Positions 17,555-30,300 of a stretch of 64,000 nt of DNA are shown here, in pieces. This DNA comes from Rugalucina vietnamica (Eukaryota > Mollusca > Bivalvia > Lucinida > Lucinidae). The translations under genes were made by a program, and so were the position numbers. Below the pieces are notes generated by a model. That model did no database searches. It worked only from the letters and a program-made list of their open reading frames with translations, and was not told where the DNA came from. Position 1 is the first letter of the stretch. Each line of letters begins with the position of its first letter. Where the stretch lies: positions 7,214,501 to 7,278,500 of the forward strand of contig OZ024869.1 in NCBI GenBank assembly GCA_964017185.1. Reading direction: 5' to 3'.

Positions 17555-20500
17555 GTCTTTATTTAAAGAGGATAATATATTTAGTGCGAGCACTAATCTA
17601 ACATATGGTCCTCATAAAACATGGTAAAACACAAACAATATTTACAAAATCATACAATTATACATACATGCTAACATAAAATGGTCTAGGATATCTTAAA
17701 ACATAACTCAGTTATGCTAATATTCAACAGTGTGAGTTAAAAGATAATTGATTAATAATTTGCAGTAAAACATTAAGACTGAAGATTAATGTGAAATAAT
17801 ATAAGAATTTATGCAAATGCCTTTATAATTAATATACAGATAGAGTGTGTTAAAGTCTGAATTTAAAACTGAGACTGAGTGTATAAACTAACTACCAGAT
17901 GGACAGTAGCTGGTACATTAAGAAATACAGTTTAACGTAAAATGATAGAAACAAACGAATGCTTAATTATTGCACTAGATAGGTTTAAAATGACCCTTTA
18001 CAAAAATGATCTCGAGGGAAATTGTTAACACTTCAGCAATTGTATAGTCACTGTGACAACAAACGCAGAACAAAGGTGCGTGTCAGAAAACTGTCTGATT
18101 GGGCTTTCCCTACCTAGGTCGTTTCTGACACGCATCCCCAGTCCTACGAACCAAACATCGCACAGGAAAGACAGTGCCATCACTTAGGCCGGTTCTTTGC
18201 TTGCTTCGTTTAATAAATATACCTTTAGTGTGGTTTTAAATCGATTTAGAGAATCGCTCTTGCTTATACTTGTTGGCAGACTATTCCAGAGTTTGGCTGC
18301 TGAGACTGCAAAAGAATTTTTATACAAAGAGCCGTTCGTTTTAGGTACTCTTAGTTTTCCATCGCCTGTTGATCGCAAATTTCTTGTATGTACTTCCGAT
18401 GTCTTGACAAATAAATCAGTTATATATTCTGGTGCTAAATCGTTTAGACCTTTGTACACCATAATACACGTGTGGTATTGCACTCGACATGGAAATGGTA
18501 GCCATTTTAATTCAGTAAACATGTGTCGAGACGGTGTCATTATATCAACATCTAGAATGATTCTTGCTGCTCGTTTTTGTAATTTCAATAGTCTAAGAGT
18601 ATTTCCTCTGGAGCATCTTCCCCATATAAGACAGCCATAATCGAAAATTGGTAGGATGTACGAATTGTAATAAGTATTCATGCTATTTTTATCTAAGTAT
18701 TTTGATAGAAGTTTCAATAAGGTAATTCGCCTAGTGATGTTTAGGCATATGACGTCTATTTGTTTATCCCATAAAAGATGCTTATCAATTATTACCCCTA
18801 GATGTTTATGGGATTCTACCATTTCAATAATCTTGTTATCTATCATAATGTCGATTTTATCTAGTTGTAAGAGTTTTTGTCTTGTGCCGAGAAACATGCA
18901 TACAGTTTTCTTAACGTTATTGAACATATCATTATCGATGCACCATTCGTTGAAACTTGTGGCGCCTTGATTTAATTTTGTTTTAACAATGTCTTGGCGT
19001 TTATCGGAGGCATGCTCTATTGTGTCGTCTGCATAGATATCTATATTTATTCCATTTGTATATAAAGGCAGGTCGTTTATGAAAAGAAGAAATAATACTG
19101 GACCCAAAACTGATCCCTGTGGGACACCGGATTTTACCATTTGAGGTGTAGATTTCATATTTTTGTGAACAATATACTGAATCCTATTTGAGAGATATGA
19201 TTTTATCCAATTTAGTGATTGCGTATCAAATTTATAATGTTGTAGTTTCTGTAAAAGAATGTCATGATTTACAACATCAAAGGCAGAAGATTGCTCCTAC
19301 TACGTCGCCTGCATCAATACTTTTCATCCATTTGTCTAATAAATTTATGAGAGCTGTGTTGCACGAATGTTTTTTCCTGAAACCTGATTGAGCCTTGTGG
19401 AGTACTTTGTGCTTATTTAGAAAACCAAACATGTGTTTGGTGACATGTTTTTCAATAAGTTTTGAGATGATAGGAAGGATGGATATAGGACGGTAGTTTG
19501 ATGGGTCTGATTTGACGCCACCCTTGTGGACGGGAAATATTTTAGCCTCCTTTAGAATGTCTGGAAATTGGCCGTTTAAAATACTTATGTTTATGATACT
19601 TACAAGAGATGGAGCTATGACATTAGCGGAAAGTTTTAATATTTTAGCCGAGATCCCGTCTAACCCTGTGGCTTTTGTCGAGTCTAATTTCTTAATGGAA
19701 TTTATAAGCTCATGTTCATGAATAAAGGGAATCTTAAAGCTTGTATTTTCAGGTATAAGACTATAGATATATATTTTTAGTTTATTATAGTCATTTGCTT
19801 GTTTATGGTTGTTTTGTGAAGATGCTTTTAATCTATCACTTATATTTGCAAAGTAACCATTTAACTTATCTAGTATGTCGACAGGGGTATTACATATTTC
19901 ATTGTCAAATTCAAGCTCGTCAGGCAATCCGGAATCATTTTTTCCTCCTTGTATTTGCTTGACATGTTTCCATAAAAAGCTGTTATCTTTGTTTTCAGAA
20001 ACCGCTTTTGAAAAGAATTCCCTCTTGGCTGTTTGTACCATGATGCTTACTTTGTTTCTCCAAAATTTAAATTGAGACCAGTTTTTTGATTTGTGATATT
20101 TATCTCTGTTTTTCATTGCTGTTTTTATGTCGTCAGTTAGCCAATCCGGTTGCGTGTCATGCTTGACCCGTTTTGATTTAATAGGAGCGTTTCTGTTTAA
20201 AGTGTGAGAAAATGTTGAGACCCATTCTAAAAAGTTATTGTTTGAGTCAGTTGAACTATAAGAGATGCCGTTTAGGTTTTCAAAAAGCTCATTTAAAAAT
20301 AATTCGTCATTGAATTTTCTAAAACATCTGTACTGTATAGTTTTATGAGCATTCCTTTTTATTTGATCTTTTAATGTCGAACGCGTAAAACAGATAGGAT
20401 AATGATCGCTGATGGCTATAGCTGGAACAAATGATTCAGAAATATTTCCTGGTTTTGAGGAATAAACATGGTCTATGATTTTTTCCGATTTAGCTGTGAC

Positions 20501-21330
20501 ACGCGTGCATTCATTTATGGTTTGAGTCAAATCATTATTTTCAATGATTTCTTTCCATGTAACATTGGCGAGACTTCCATTTTTTATATCAATGTTGATA
20601 TCGCCCATTATGTATACCTCGTTACAGTTTGATAGAGAATTTTCTATTTGTAGCGCAAACTTTTCAAACCAGTCATTTGTGGCAGAAGGTGGTCGATAAA
20701 CTGAGCACAATAAAAACGGCTTGCTATTTCTTATCTGAACCTCTATCCAAATAGATTCTATATTATGGGACTCTATGTCTGATCTCCTTCTATAATTTAT
20801 ATGATTTGCAATATACATGAGTATTCCACCCCCATTATCGGTTACGATTCCAGTGCATTGATCTCGATCTTTTCTTTCAAATGTGTACCCCTCAATACTA
20901 ACTGTCTTATCATCGACATATTTATTTAGGAAAGTTTCACAAAGCCCTAGAATATCAACTGAATTTGAAGAATCTAGAAGAAGTTTTACATCGTCAAGTT
21001 TCGGCTTTAAATGCCTTATATTTAGATTACAGATATGAAAACCTTTTCGGTTGAAGTTAAGGTTTTGCATGGAATCAATGTGTCTGTTACTCGAGGGGAC
21101 GTTTTCAGATGCTTGGTTTTCAGAAGACTGAGTACCATCAGAGAAACCAGATTCTTCATTTAAATACTGTGACCACTCGGAGATCGATGCATGGTTATTG
21201 TCAGTACAATCATCAGTGCTGCATTCGGTACATACTGAGCTTAACATATTAAAAACATTTACTTGAGATTGCGTATCTTCAATCCGAGACTCGGTATCCT
21301 AGTGCCTATGGTATCTGCCTTTTGTAAATA
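17514..21330 (-). mobile_element. CR1/jockey-like non-LTR retrotransposon, nearly full length, defective
   Basis: The long minus-strand frame 21247-19277 encodes an APE-type endonuclease (LNIRHLKPKL, ETFLNKY, SVYRPPSATN, MGDINID, SDHYPICF) and the start of a reverse transcriptase (IFPVHKGG, NYRPISILP, HKAQSGFRKKHSCNTAL). The frame then shifts, and 19276-18184 continues with motif B (GVPQGSVLGP), catalytic motif C (YADD), the thumb (HKHLGVIID) and a C-terminal LWNSLP-type motif. Between GAIFC and FDVVNHD the expected FSKA-type residues of motif A, with one catalytic Asp, are missing, so a small deletion caused the frameshift. The 3' UTR runs to about 17514 and ends in a (TTA)n tail. No ORF1 was identified. 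It lies between the two host genes and cannot now encode an active enzyme. Confidence 0.88.
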
Positions 21331-21364
21331 AAAATAAACAAAAGGACCGAACATCCTGATTTTA

Positions 21365-21470
21365 AACTCGTCTTAACTTGCTGAATGCTTTTAACCTGTC
21401 TTTTCTTTAATTTTCAGCCTTGGACTTTTCGACAGCGCATCTGCCTAGAATGTCCGTGAGGGGCGCATGG
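21365..21470. repeat. Left arm of a widely spaced inverted repeat
   Basis: GAATGCTTTTAACCTGTCTT...CATCTGCCTAGAATGT recurs inverted at 24785-24895. The arms enclose the second LINE fragment and the minus-strand SINE. Confidence 0.55.
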
Positions 21471-22039
21471 TTGTTGTTGTTGTTGTATGAGGGCTCCAGC
21501 CTGGTGAGGCTCAACAGCTCGAGAGCTGACTTGTAGAATTTGGGCTTAAAACCACGTTAAAACATAAGCGTATTAAAAGTTCATATTAAAGTTCATATAG
21601 TAGCCATACAACGAAAGTTAAGAATTTTCCACATCTCCACGGTTAAAATTCTGGGAACTGGCAATACAGCATTCTCCTCCACACACATATAATACAATTC
21701 ACTATATAGCTAAACCTCATATCACTCGCAACACTCCATATCACAAGGTAGTAAGATTATTTAATTTTAAAAGTTAATAATTTTATTTATAAATTATCTT
21801 ACTGATAGCGAGCTTAATACTGTTGAGGATTGAGGTATCTTAAGCTGTCATTAGTAAGGTAGTTATCAGTAACATATATACACCATACAGGGATATACTA
21901 TACACTATCTCTAAATACATGCACCGCAAGCAACAAGCAAAGCTACAACACTTAATTGCATACTAGTAAGAAAGTTATCAGTCTTCGCCACTCAACTGTA
22001 AGCAAATAAACAAGCAACCACCGCCCCTCCCTGCTGTAC

Positions 22040-24161
22040 GGGCAGTCCACACGAGCAAGGGAAGGACGGAGGTTACTCAGTTTTACTTTCTGTTAGTTAA
22101 GCCGAGAAGTTCACTTCGCTTCTGGTGCAACACAAAGCATGCATTATGTGACCATTTCTCAATCGAGATCAACATATCCTCATTAATGTCCAATTGTTTA
22201 GTATCAGCTATGACTGAACAATCTAGAATTATTTGGGCTAGCAGCTGAGGTTCCTTTATTTGGGTATAAATCCTAACATCAGTATTTCTGGACTTCAATA
22301 TTGTAACCAAAGCATCTACTAAACCCTGTCTGCTTCCTGCAAATTTTGAGCATACTGCTAGGAAATGTACACGGTCCTCAATCCCATCGCCACAAAGAGG
22401 GCAGCACGTATTGATCTCATACTGGTTAATTTTCCTGTAAAATGTAAGTACCCGTCAAAAGACGTATTTTGGGATAAAACTCGCTTTACAAGACGAGGGT
22501 CATTGGGGACATATCGCCATGCATGATGAATTTTTCCCACACTCAATACTTTAATATTCAGGAATTTTAGAGAGGATTTTACATCTTGCATCCACTCTTT
22601 TTCAATAAACAGGTCAATATGCTTTTTCAACTGGGATTTCCAGGATTCAAGTGAGTCAATTTGACCATCAAGAGTATAGATACTTGGTAATTTGTACTTG
22701 TAAAGTAGCTGTTTGCATTTAGAGAACCATAATTTGGGTTACCTTCCTCTATTGCTCTGATGCCTTGGTTGAGGATAACTTCTACAGATTTTGATGTGTT
22801 GATACCATATCTCTCTCTGCCCAAGAATACATAACAACAGTAAGAAGAACCTGAAGGCATAGAAGAAATTTGGCCAATAGGGCAACATCATCGGCACATG
22901 TTGGACAGCTGCAGTCAATATGACCGATGTTCATACCCACTCCGAGAGCTTGTAGTAAGTGTAGAAGGTCATTGTTAAACAGTTTATAATGTAAGGTGGA
23001 GAGGATACCCCCCTATCTAACACCCTGCTTAATTTCAAAGGGCTCTGAGACCTGCCCTTGCCATTTGACAGTAGAAAAAGCCCCCCCCCCCCCTATATAG
23101 GTTCTTAAGACAGACCCATAAACTACCCTGTATTCCAACATTGTAGATTTTACGTAGTAGCGAATCTTGCCACACTACATCAAAGGCTTTACAGGCGTCA
23201 AGAGTCACTAATTTAAGGGGCTTACCTAAGTCCTTAGCCTCATTTTGAGATTCCGATACAATAAGCGCGGCATTGACCGCAGATGAGTTACTAGTAAAAC
23301 CTCTTTGCATCTTGGATTGCTGCGACTCTATCTGGACTTTTGTACGATTTTGCAATACCCGCTCAAGAACCTTACCAAAATGGAGAGAACTGTAATGCCA
23401 CGATAGTTAGTAGGCCTTCTTGCATCCTTTTTCTTTTTTAAGACTGGTGTCAAGATACCCTGCTTGAGTTGTTGGGGTACATAGCCAGAGCGAAGGATAC
23501 AGTTCATAAGTGAAGATAAGATATGATAGAGACAATCTGGGGCATATTTAAGATGTTCAGAGGACAGCCCAAAGATATCATGCGCCTAGTTTGTCTTGAA
23601 TGAGTTGATAATGTTGCTAATCTCCTTGGGGGAGACGGGTTTGATGCAACAGGTCTGTTGCTGCGTGATCATCTCAATCAGAAGGGTATCAAACTCCACT
23701 TGGGCTTTATAGCCCGCGTCGATCATAGTCGGGGTTATCTGAAGGGGTCGCCAACCTCTCAAAGTGTTCAGAGAATGCAGCCGCCGCTTCTTTGACAGAT
23801 GAACAAGTCTTTCCATCAAAATAAAGGATTTCAGTTGACGTGCTTTTTACTGTTCTTTGTTGATTAACTAATTTATAAAAAGTTTTGGTGTCACGCTCAT
23901 TGGCATCCATTATTTCTTGGTATTTGTCCTGGTTGTCAGCATAGACCTGCTGTCGAATAGTCTTCCGCATCAGCCTCCGTGCGTCTTTTCGATTTTTAAC
24001 CAATGGGTTATCTGGACTAGTCGGGGAACCTGCTGCTTGCCATTCCTAATGTGCTTGTTTACTTCTCGCGACCACCAAGGAAATATTCTCATTCTCATGG
24101 CAGTATATGAAGATAGATAGATATCGTCTGGAGCAGAGATTTTTGGAACGAGATGACCCAC
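22040..24161 (-). mobile_element. Second, strongly decayed non-LTR retrotransposon (reverse transcriptase and zinc-knuckle end)
   Basis: Minus-strand pieces in several frames give, in order: DTKTFYKLVNQQR (about 23880), GYVPQQLKQGILTPVLKKKK and RRPTNYRGITVLS (about 23400-23490), LVTLDACKAFDVVW (motif A, about 23170-23215), IKQGVR/GGILS (motif B, about 22990-23035), CADDVALL (motif C, about 22890) and a C-terminal CCPLCGDGIEDRVHFLAVC zinc motif (about 22350-22400). Frameshifts and stops separate the pieces. Clade unlike the LINE at 17.5-21.3 kb, judging by the C-terminal CCHC-type motif. No endonuclease domain was recognised, so it is probably 5' truncated. Confidence 0.8.
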
Positions 24162-24277
24162 AAACGTATTCGGTAAATGGTTGCACTATTCTACTTTCAC
24201 TTTCGATTTCGGGTGTGGAATCCCAACCTATGACGCTATGTAAAACCAGTAAAATAATTATTAATTTCTGTTTTCAG

Positions 24278-24392
24278 ACAAATGATGGCATAAATTTTCT
24301 GAAAATGGATGATAATCCACTTGATTATCGATACGTAACTGCTATTATTAGAGAACTTACCGTTGACCTAAGAGAAGGGCTAAATACAGAAG
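24278..24392 (+). CDS. CARD/DD gene exon 1 (5' UTR end and start codon)
   Basis: The acceptor TTCTGTTTTCAG at 24277 implies an upstream noncoding exon. The in-frame ATG at 24305 starts MDDNPLDYRYVTAI, CARD helix 1. An earlier out-of-frame ATG (GATGGCATAA) is followed at once by a stop. The donor is GAAG/GTTTGT, phase 1. The exon lies just downstream of the decayed LINE; the true 5' exon was not located. Confidence 0.78.
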
Positions 24393-27300
24393 GTTTGTAA
24401 ATTGTAAACATTTTTTTTTTTATAATTCAGTTTTACGTCTCTGTCAAGATTATTTCAGCTCATATGAGGCAGGCCAATTAATAGGTGGGCGAAAATGGGA
24501 GAACCCCGAGAAAAACCACTTGACACACCCGCAAGCAGAACTTGGCTTGTCTCCTATGGGGCTCGAACACACACCAGACACAGCGATGAGATGATCGAGT
24601 GATTAAGAAACAGTGCTCTTAACCGCTTGGCCACGGGGGCCACAACATTTCATCTGGCACTGAATTTAGCCTGACTTGTCATCCATCAAAATGAAAGTAT
24701 CATATCCAATGGCTCCTTAAGCCTAAGTTAATAAACATGATAAACAATCAGGTATCTAAAATTCATATTATATATCTTTGTATACTGCCATACGCCCTCA
24801 AGGACGTACATTCTAGGCAGATGTGCAGTGCTGTCGCAAAAGAAAAAGGCTGAAAATTAATGAAGAGACAGGTTAAAAGCATTCAGTAATACATATAAAA
24901 GATGATAGGTAAAAATAGCTAAGTTGAAATTAAATCAGGTTTTGTAATGCGGGTATTTGCCGTAGCAGGATCGGTAGCAAGTCCGTTTCCTGTTCTGCTA
25001 CATACCATTTTGGTACGGGTTCGCGCCACACTAGTTGCGAAACCTCACTCCACTACGTTCCGTTGCGGACCTTGATGGTTCTATTTGATCAAACAATTTC
25101 CAATCGAATAAAACAGGATTACACCTGATTGACGAGTGGTCAGTGTACCACCCGAACTCGACCTAGTTGACATCACGGAGGTGTCTTGACGTCATGGCGC
25201 GCGCTTTGTCGTGTGAGCATCGAGAGCTTCTTTTTGATTGGCTTAGCGTTGCTCTCCAAAATTGGGAGAAAATAAGCTAGCTGAATGTGTAAATCTTACA
25301 GAAATTATGGATTTAAAGCAGGAAATCAGAGACATTTGTTGTGGAACATCACCTGGAGAGAAAATTTAATATCTCTGTGAACAGTATGCGAAGTGAGGGT
25401 GAGCGGGATTTAGTTTTTCAAAGTGAATTTCGGGTTTCAAAATTTGATGTGTAAAGTAAAACTATTTTTGACCGGTAAGTACACGCTTGGCACTGAGGCT
25501 GTATGACACATTCGTTTATGCTTTTGTGTAAACATGCATGGAGATTGTAAATAACAGCTGAAGGTCTGAGTCTAGCGCCACACTAGCGGCAAATGTTTTT
25601 CAGAACACAATTAAATGTATGTAGCTGTCGCCAGGGGGATACGATGGTTTCACAGGCATATCCTGGGATGCAGAGATATGTCCTAGAGGCTTTCCTCCAC
25701 CTCAGACAGCCCTCGACAGTACTGCATCTGGGAAAGGGACTTTGGGTAGAATGATGCAGTAATGGCGAGTAGCAAGTTAGGTTAAGGGGAGGGAAGAAAC
25801 TCGATGGAAATACAGTAAATATGTTACGGTTATGGTTGGTGGTGGGCAAAGTGGTTCTATCTTTGAGGTCTGGTGATGGAAATACCCTTACTCGGGGTTA
25901 AAACTCATCAGGAAAACATGTCCGTGCAATGTATACCCCCTTGAACCCCACTTTTACATAGTAAAACTGGGGTTTGCAGGGGTATATCTATTTTTCTTAT
26001 TTTTGCTCCAAAACATAGATTGTGGGTACTCGTTAGAACCACCTCGGCAAGGCGGTTCTAACGTGTACCCACAATCTATGTTTCGAGCAAAAATAAGAAA
26101 AATATCAAAATTTTTTCAGCTGAAAATTTTCAATTTTTAAAGCTAAAAAAATCTCTGTTTATTGCATGGGCAAGTTTTCGTAATGTAGGTTCGCCTGACA
26201 GAGGCAGGATTTACAGACAAAAACAAAAATGCCAGATCATCAGGAAAACATGGCCGTGAAATAAATACAATGTACCCCCTTACATCCCACTTTTATGTAG
26301 TGAAAAGAGGTAGAACAGGGTACACTTTGTCTTATTTTTGATCCAAAACAAAGATTGTGGGTACTAGTGCTAGAACCACCTCATGGAGGGCTCAATGTTT
26401 TGAGCAAACAGAGAAATTTTTTAACTTTGTATTCAACTCCGAAAAATGTTCATCATTTTAGAAAAAAAATCACTGTTCATTGCGAGGCTTGTTTTGTCAT
26501 GTTGAGGGATAATTCCTTAATATAATGGAGACAATTTACTTTTGTGGGAGCTCCTTGATGTATATTACCATAATATTCAAACATCTTCTCTGAAACCGCT
26601 TGGCCAATCAAAGCAAAGTTTTATACAAAGCATCTTTAGGACGGGGGAACCAATGTGTATATAAATAATCCAGGTCACATGACAAAGATGGCGTCCATGC
26701 CCATATAAAGAAAAAATCTTCAAAAATCTTCTTCTTTGCAACTGGTTTATCGATTTCAACGAAACTTGGCACAGGGCTTCATCTGCCCCTTAACCAAGGC
26801 TATTTTTAATAATCAAACATGTTTATTGGTACCTGTGTATTATACATGTATATAGCAGATCTCAGGTGAGTGTTTACAGTCATTTTTAAATTTCAAAATT
26901 GTACAATGGTGCTATTTAATTATAGCCCCGCTTTGAAAAAGTGGGGCTACACTGGATTCACCCTGTCCTTCCGTCGTTCTGTCCTTCTGTCCTTCCGATA
27001 TTCGGTGCTCACGTACCGATACTTATGTGACTTTAAATAAGGACAATTGGACACATAAATATCTAAAGATGCGATTTATTCCGTAAATTGGTTACTTCAA
27101 TATCTATTGGTGGGTGGAAATGTCTGTTTTGTGCCCTAGCCACATAACAGATTTAGTCACTTAAATATCTAAAATACTGATCCGTGGCCACATAAATACC
27201 GTCTCGTCCGACCGTCCGTTATTCCGTCCATAATTATGTTACCACTCATTACTTTAGGACCAGTTGTTAGACTTTAACTAAATGTGGCATATGCATCATT

Positions 27301-30300
27301 ATTGACAATATCTACTTATGTATCAATGCATGTCAGTTTCCCCAAATTTGCAGACGAGTTATTGCCCTTGGATGGCCCTATATTTACATCAGAATTTCGT
27401 TTCCGCTCAATATCTTGAGAACGAAAGGACAGAATCTGATCAAATTTTGTATGCACATCAACATTGACATGATACAGCTTGGGATCGTTGCCCGTCATTT
27501 TTCGCAAAATTTTGATGGAGTTATGGCCCTTGATTGACATCAGAATTTCATTTCTGCTCATTATCTTGAGAACGAATTGACGGAATCTGACCAAATTTTG
27601 TGTGCACATCAACATTGACAAGATCTAGCTTGGGACAGTTGCCCGTCATTTTTCGCAAAATTTTGACAGAGTTACGGCCCTTGATTGATGTCAGAATTTC
27701 GTTTCCGCTCAATATCTTGAGAACAAAAGGACAGAATCTGACTAAATTTTGTATTCACATCAGCATTGACATTATCTAGCTTGGGATTGTTGCCTGTCAT
27801 TTTTCACAAAATTTTGATGGAGTTATGGCCCTTGATTAACGTCAGAATTTCGTTTCCGCTCGATATCTTGAAAACAAATTGACAGAATCTGACTAAATTT
27901 TGTATGCACATCAACATTGACAAGATCTAGCTTGGGATTGTCACGCATCATTTTTCGCAAAATTTTGACGAAGTTACGGCCCTTGATTGACGTCAGAATT
28001 TCATTTTCGCTCAATATCTTGAGAACCATTTGACAGAATCTGACCAAATTTTGTTTGCTCATCAATATTGACAAGATCTAGCTTGGGATTGTTGCCTATC
28101 ATTTTTCACGTAATTTGACGGAGTTATGGCCCTTGATTGACATCAGAATTTTGTTTCCGCTCAATATCTCAAGAACAAATTGATAGAATCAGACCAAATT
28201 TTGTGTGCACATCAACATTGATAAGATCTAGCTTGGGATTGTTGCCCGTCATTTATCACAAAATTTTGACGGAGTTACGGCCCTTGATTGACGTCAGAAT
28301 CTTGTTTCCGCTCAATATCTTGAGAACGAATTGACAGAATCTGACCAAATTTTGTATGCACATCAATATTGACGTGGTCTTGCTTGGGATTGTTGCCTGT
28401 CATTTTTCACAATCTTTAGACGGAGTAACGGCCCTTGATTGACATCAGAATATAGTTTCCACTCAATATCTTGAGAAAGAATTGACAGAATCTGACTAAA
28501 CTTTTGACAGAGTTTTGGCCCTTGATTGATGCCAGAATACCTTGAGAACAAATTGCCAGAATCTGACAAATCTTTTTATTTACATCAACATTAACAAGAT
28601 CTAACTTGGAATTGTTGCCTGTCATTGTTTGTCTCATCCTGGCAAAAAGCTCAGAAGCGGGGCTATAGTCAGATCCTCTGACAATTCTAGTTTCTCCAGA
28701 GCCACAGTTTTTCATTGAATATTTTGCTTTTGGACATACATATACTGAGCAAAAAAAAAGAAACCCCACAATAACATTTTTCTAAATTCTGTACAAACTA
28801 TATTATACAGCACCAAACCTGAAAATATCACTGTTTAATCTAGACGGAATATTTCCATCGGTATTCCGTTAGACCTCTCCATACCGACGGACATGACATG
28901 TATTGAGCCCTTGGAAAATCATCGAAGACGTCAAATAAATTGAAAATTATGTTATGTTATATCTTTTCTGACTGATATGACTTAGTTTTTACATAATATT
29001 CTAGATGTAAAGATATGCAGGTTCATAAAGTACATATTAATGTTTTCTGTGGAAAATATCACATGCATCTATAAATAGATAAGGGGAGACTACTGTAGAA
29101 TATGGGACACAAAGTAGAAAATTGATTGCTTTTTGCAAATTTATTGAAATTCTGCAGGCTAACGAGATGTTTACAAAAAGATTTTTGCATTTTCTAACAA
29201 AACATAAGAAAAATTCTAATAATTCAAATAAAGCAGCTATAAGCTTCTTACGAAATCCATAATCTGTTCGACCATAGTTTAAAGGCAACTAATGCTAAGC
29301 TGTCACGAGAGAGGAGCGAGGTCACGAAGTGTATTGGAGTGCAGGTTAGCCAGCTGATCTATGTTTAATCCCGAAATTTGAAAAATCTTAGTGGTGTATT
29401 GTTGCATTTCTTTTTTTCTTCAGTATATAAAGTATGTGAACTGTCTAGATTAAATCTTCTGTTGTTTATTTCTTTTCTTGTTTTCAGATACGCTAGCAGA
29501 TTTGAAGGAGTTCAGTGGGGGCGAAAAAGACCAAATCAAATGTCTCCTAGAAAGGAGAGGGTATCGAGCAGCAAATGATGAGTTACTGAATGTTGTACAA
29601 AGAAGACCTAGAGATTTTGCACGGCTGGTGGCTTCTGTAAAGACAAATCATAATGATGATTTGCTAAAGAAAATATGGGATTATGTTTCGTAAGTTTTCT
29701 CTTTCAAATAAATATGTACGTTTATTGGTATTTTTTGTTGTTGTTGTTGTTGTTTCAGTTTTCTGTGTCGATATAATCCATATTCGCTTTCTTCTTATTT
29801 CTTTTGCCCATGTGACTTAGGTATTTCTTCTGTGATTCTTCGGCCAAACGATCCACTACTTCTAGAAGTCATAAAACAAACCCAACACTGGTGTTTGTCC
29901 ATCATTTGTTCACCATTTTCAAAGAGTATCTCCAAAACTTTTGGGCCAAACATTTGCCAAATTTTTCATTGGGAATAAGGTTTTGAAAACAGAAATGAAA
30001 GTTAATGCAAACTGTCCTTTAGACACAGTACTTAGTAATATATGATTTATGTGAGCACTGACAAGACCCTCTTTTTAATCAGTATTTTATTTCTACCTGC
30101 ATTTAAGATCTGTATTGGCTGTCCTTGATGATATTTTTGTTGTTTGTAGGAAGTTTTACTGTGGAATAAACAGACAAGACTTGCTAGACAAGTTGGAGTG
30201 CTGTGTTAATGAAATTGCACAGAAGCATATCCCAGAGCCAGTGCAGGTTTGTACTATCTGATATCACATATTTAGACCTATATTCCAGCAATAACCTCAA

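Noticed and set aside
25306..25368. Alternative start exon (ATGGATTTAAAGCAGG)
   Set aside because: Frame closes after 20 codons before any donor, and exon 1 at 24278 completes the CARD better.
30150..30246. Separate death-effector domain suggested by RQDLL
   Set aside because: Only one helix-sized segment matches; the preceding sequence is already a complete CARD.
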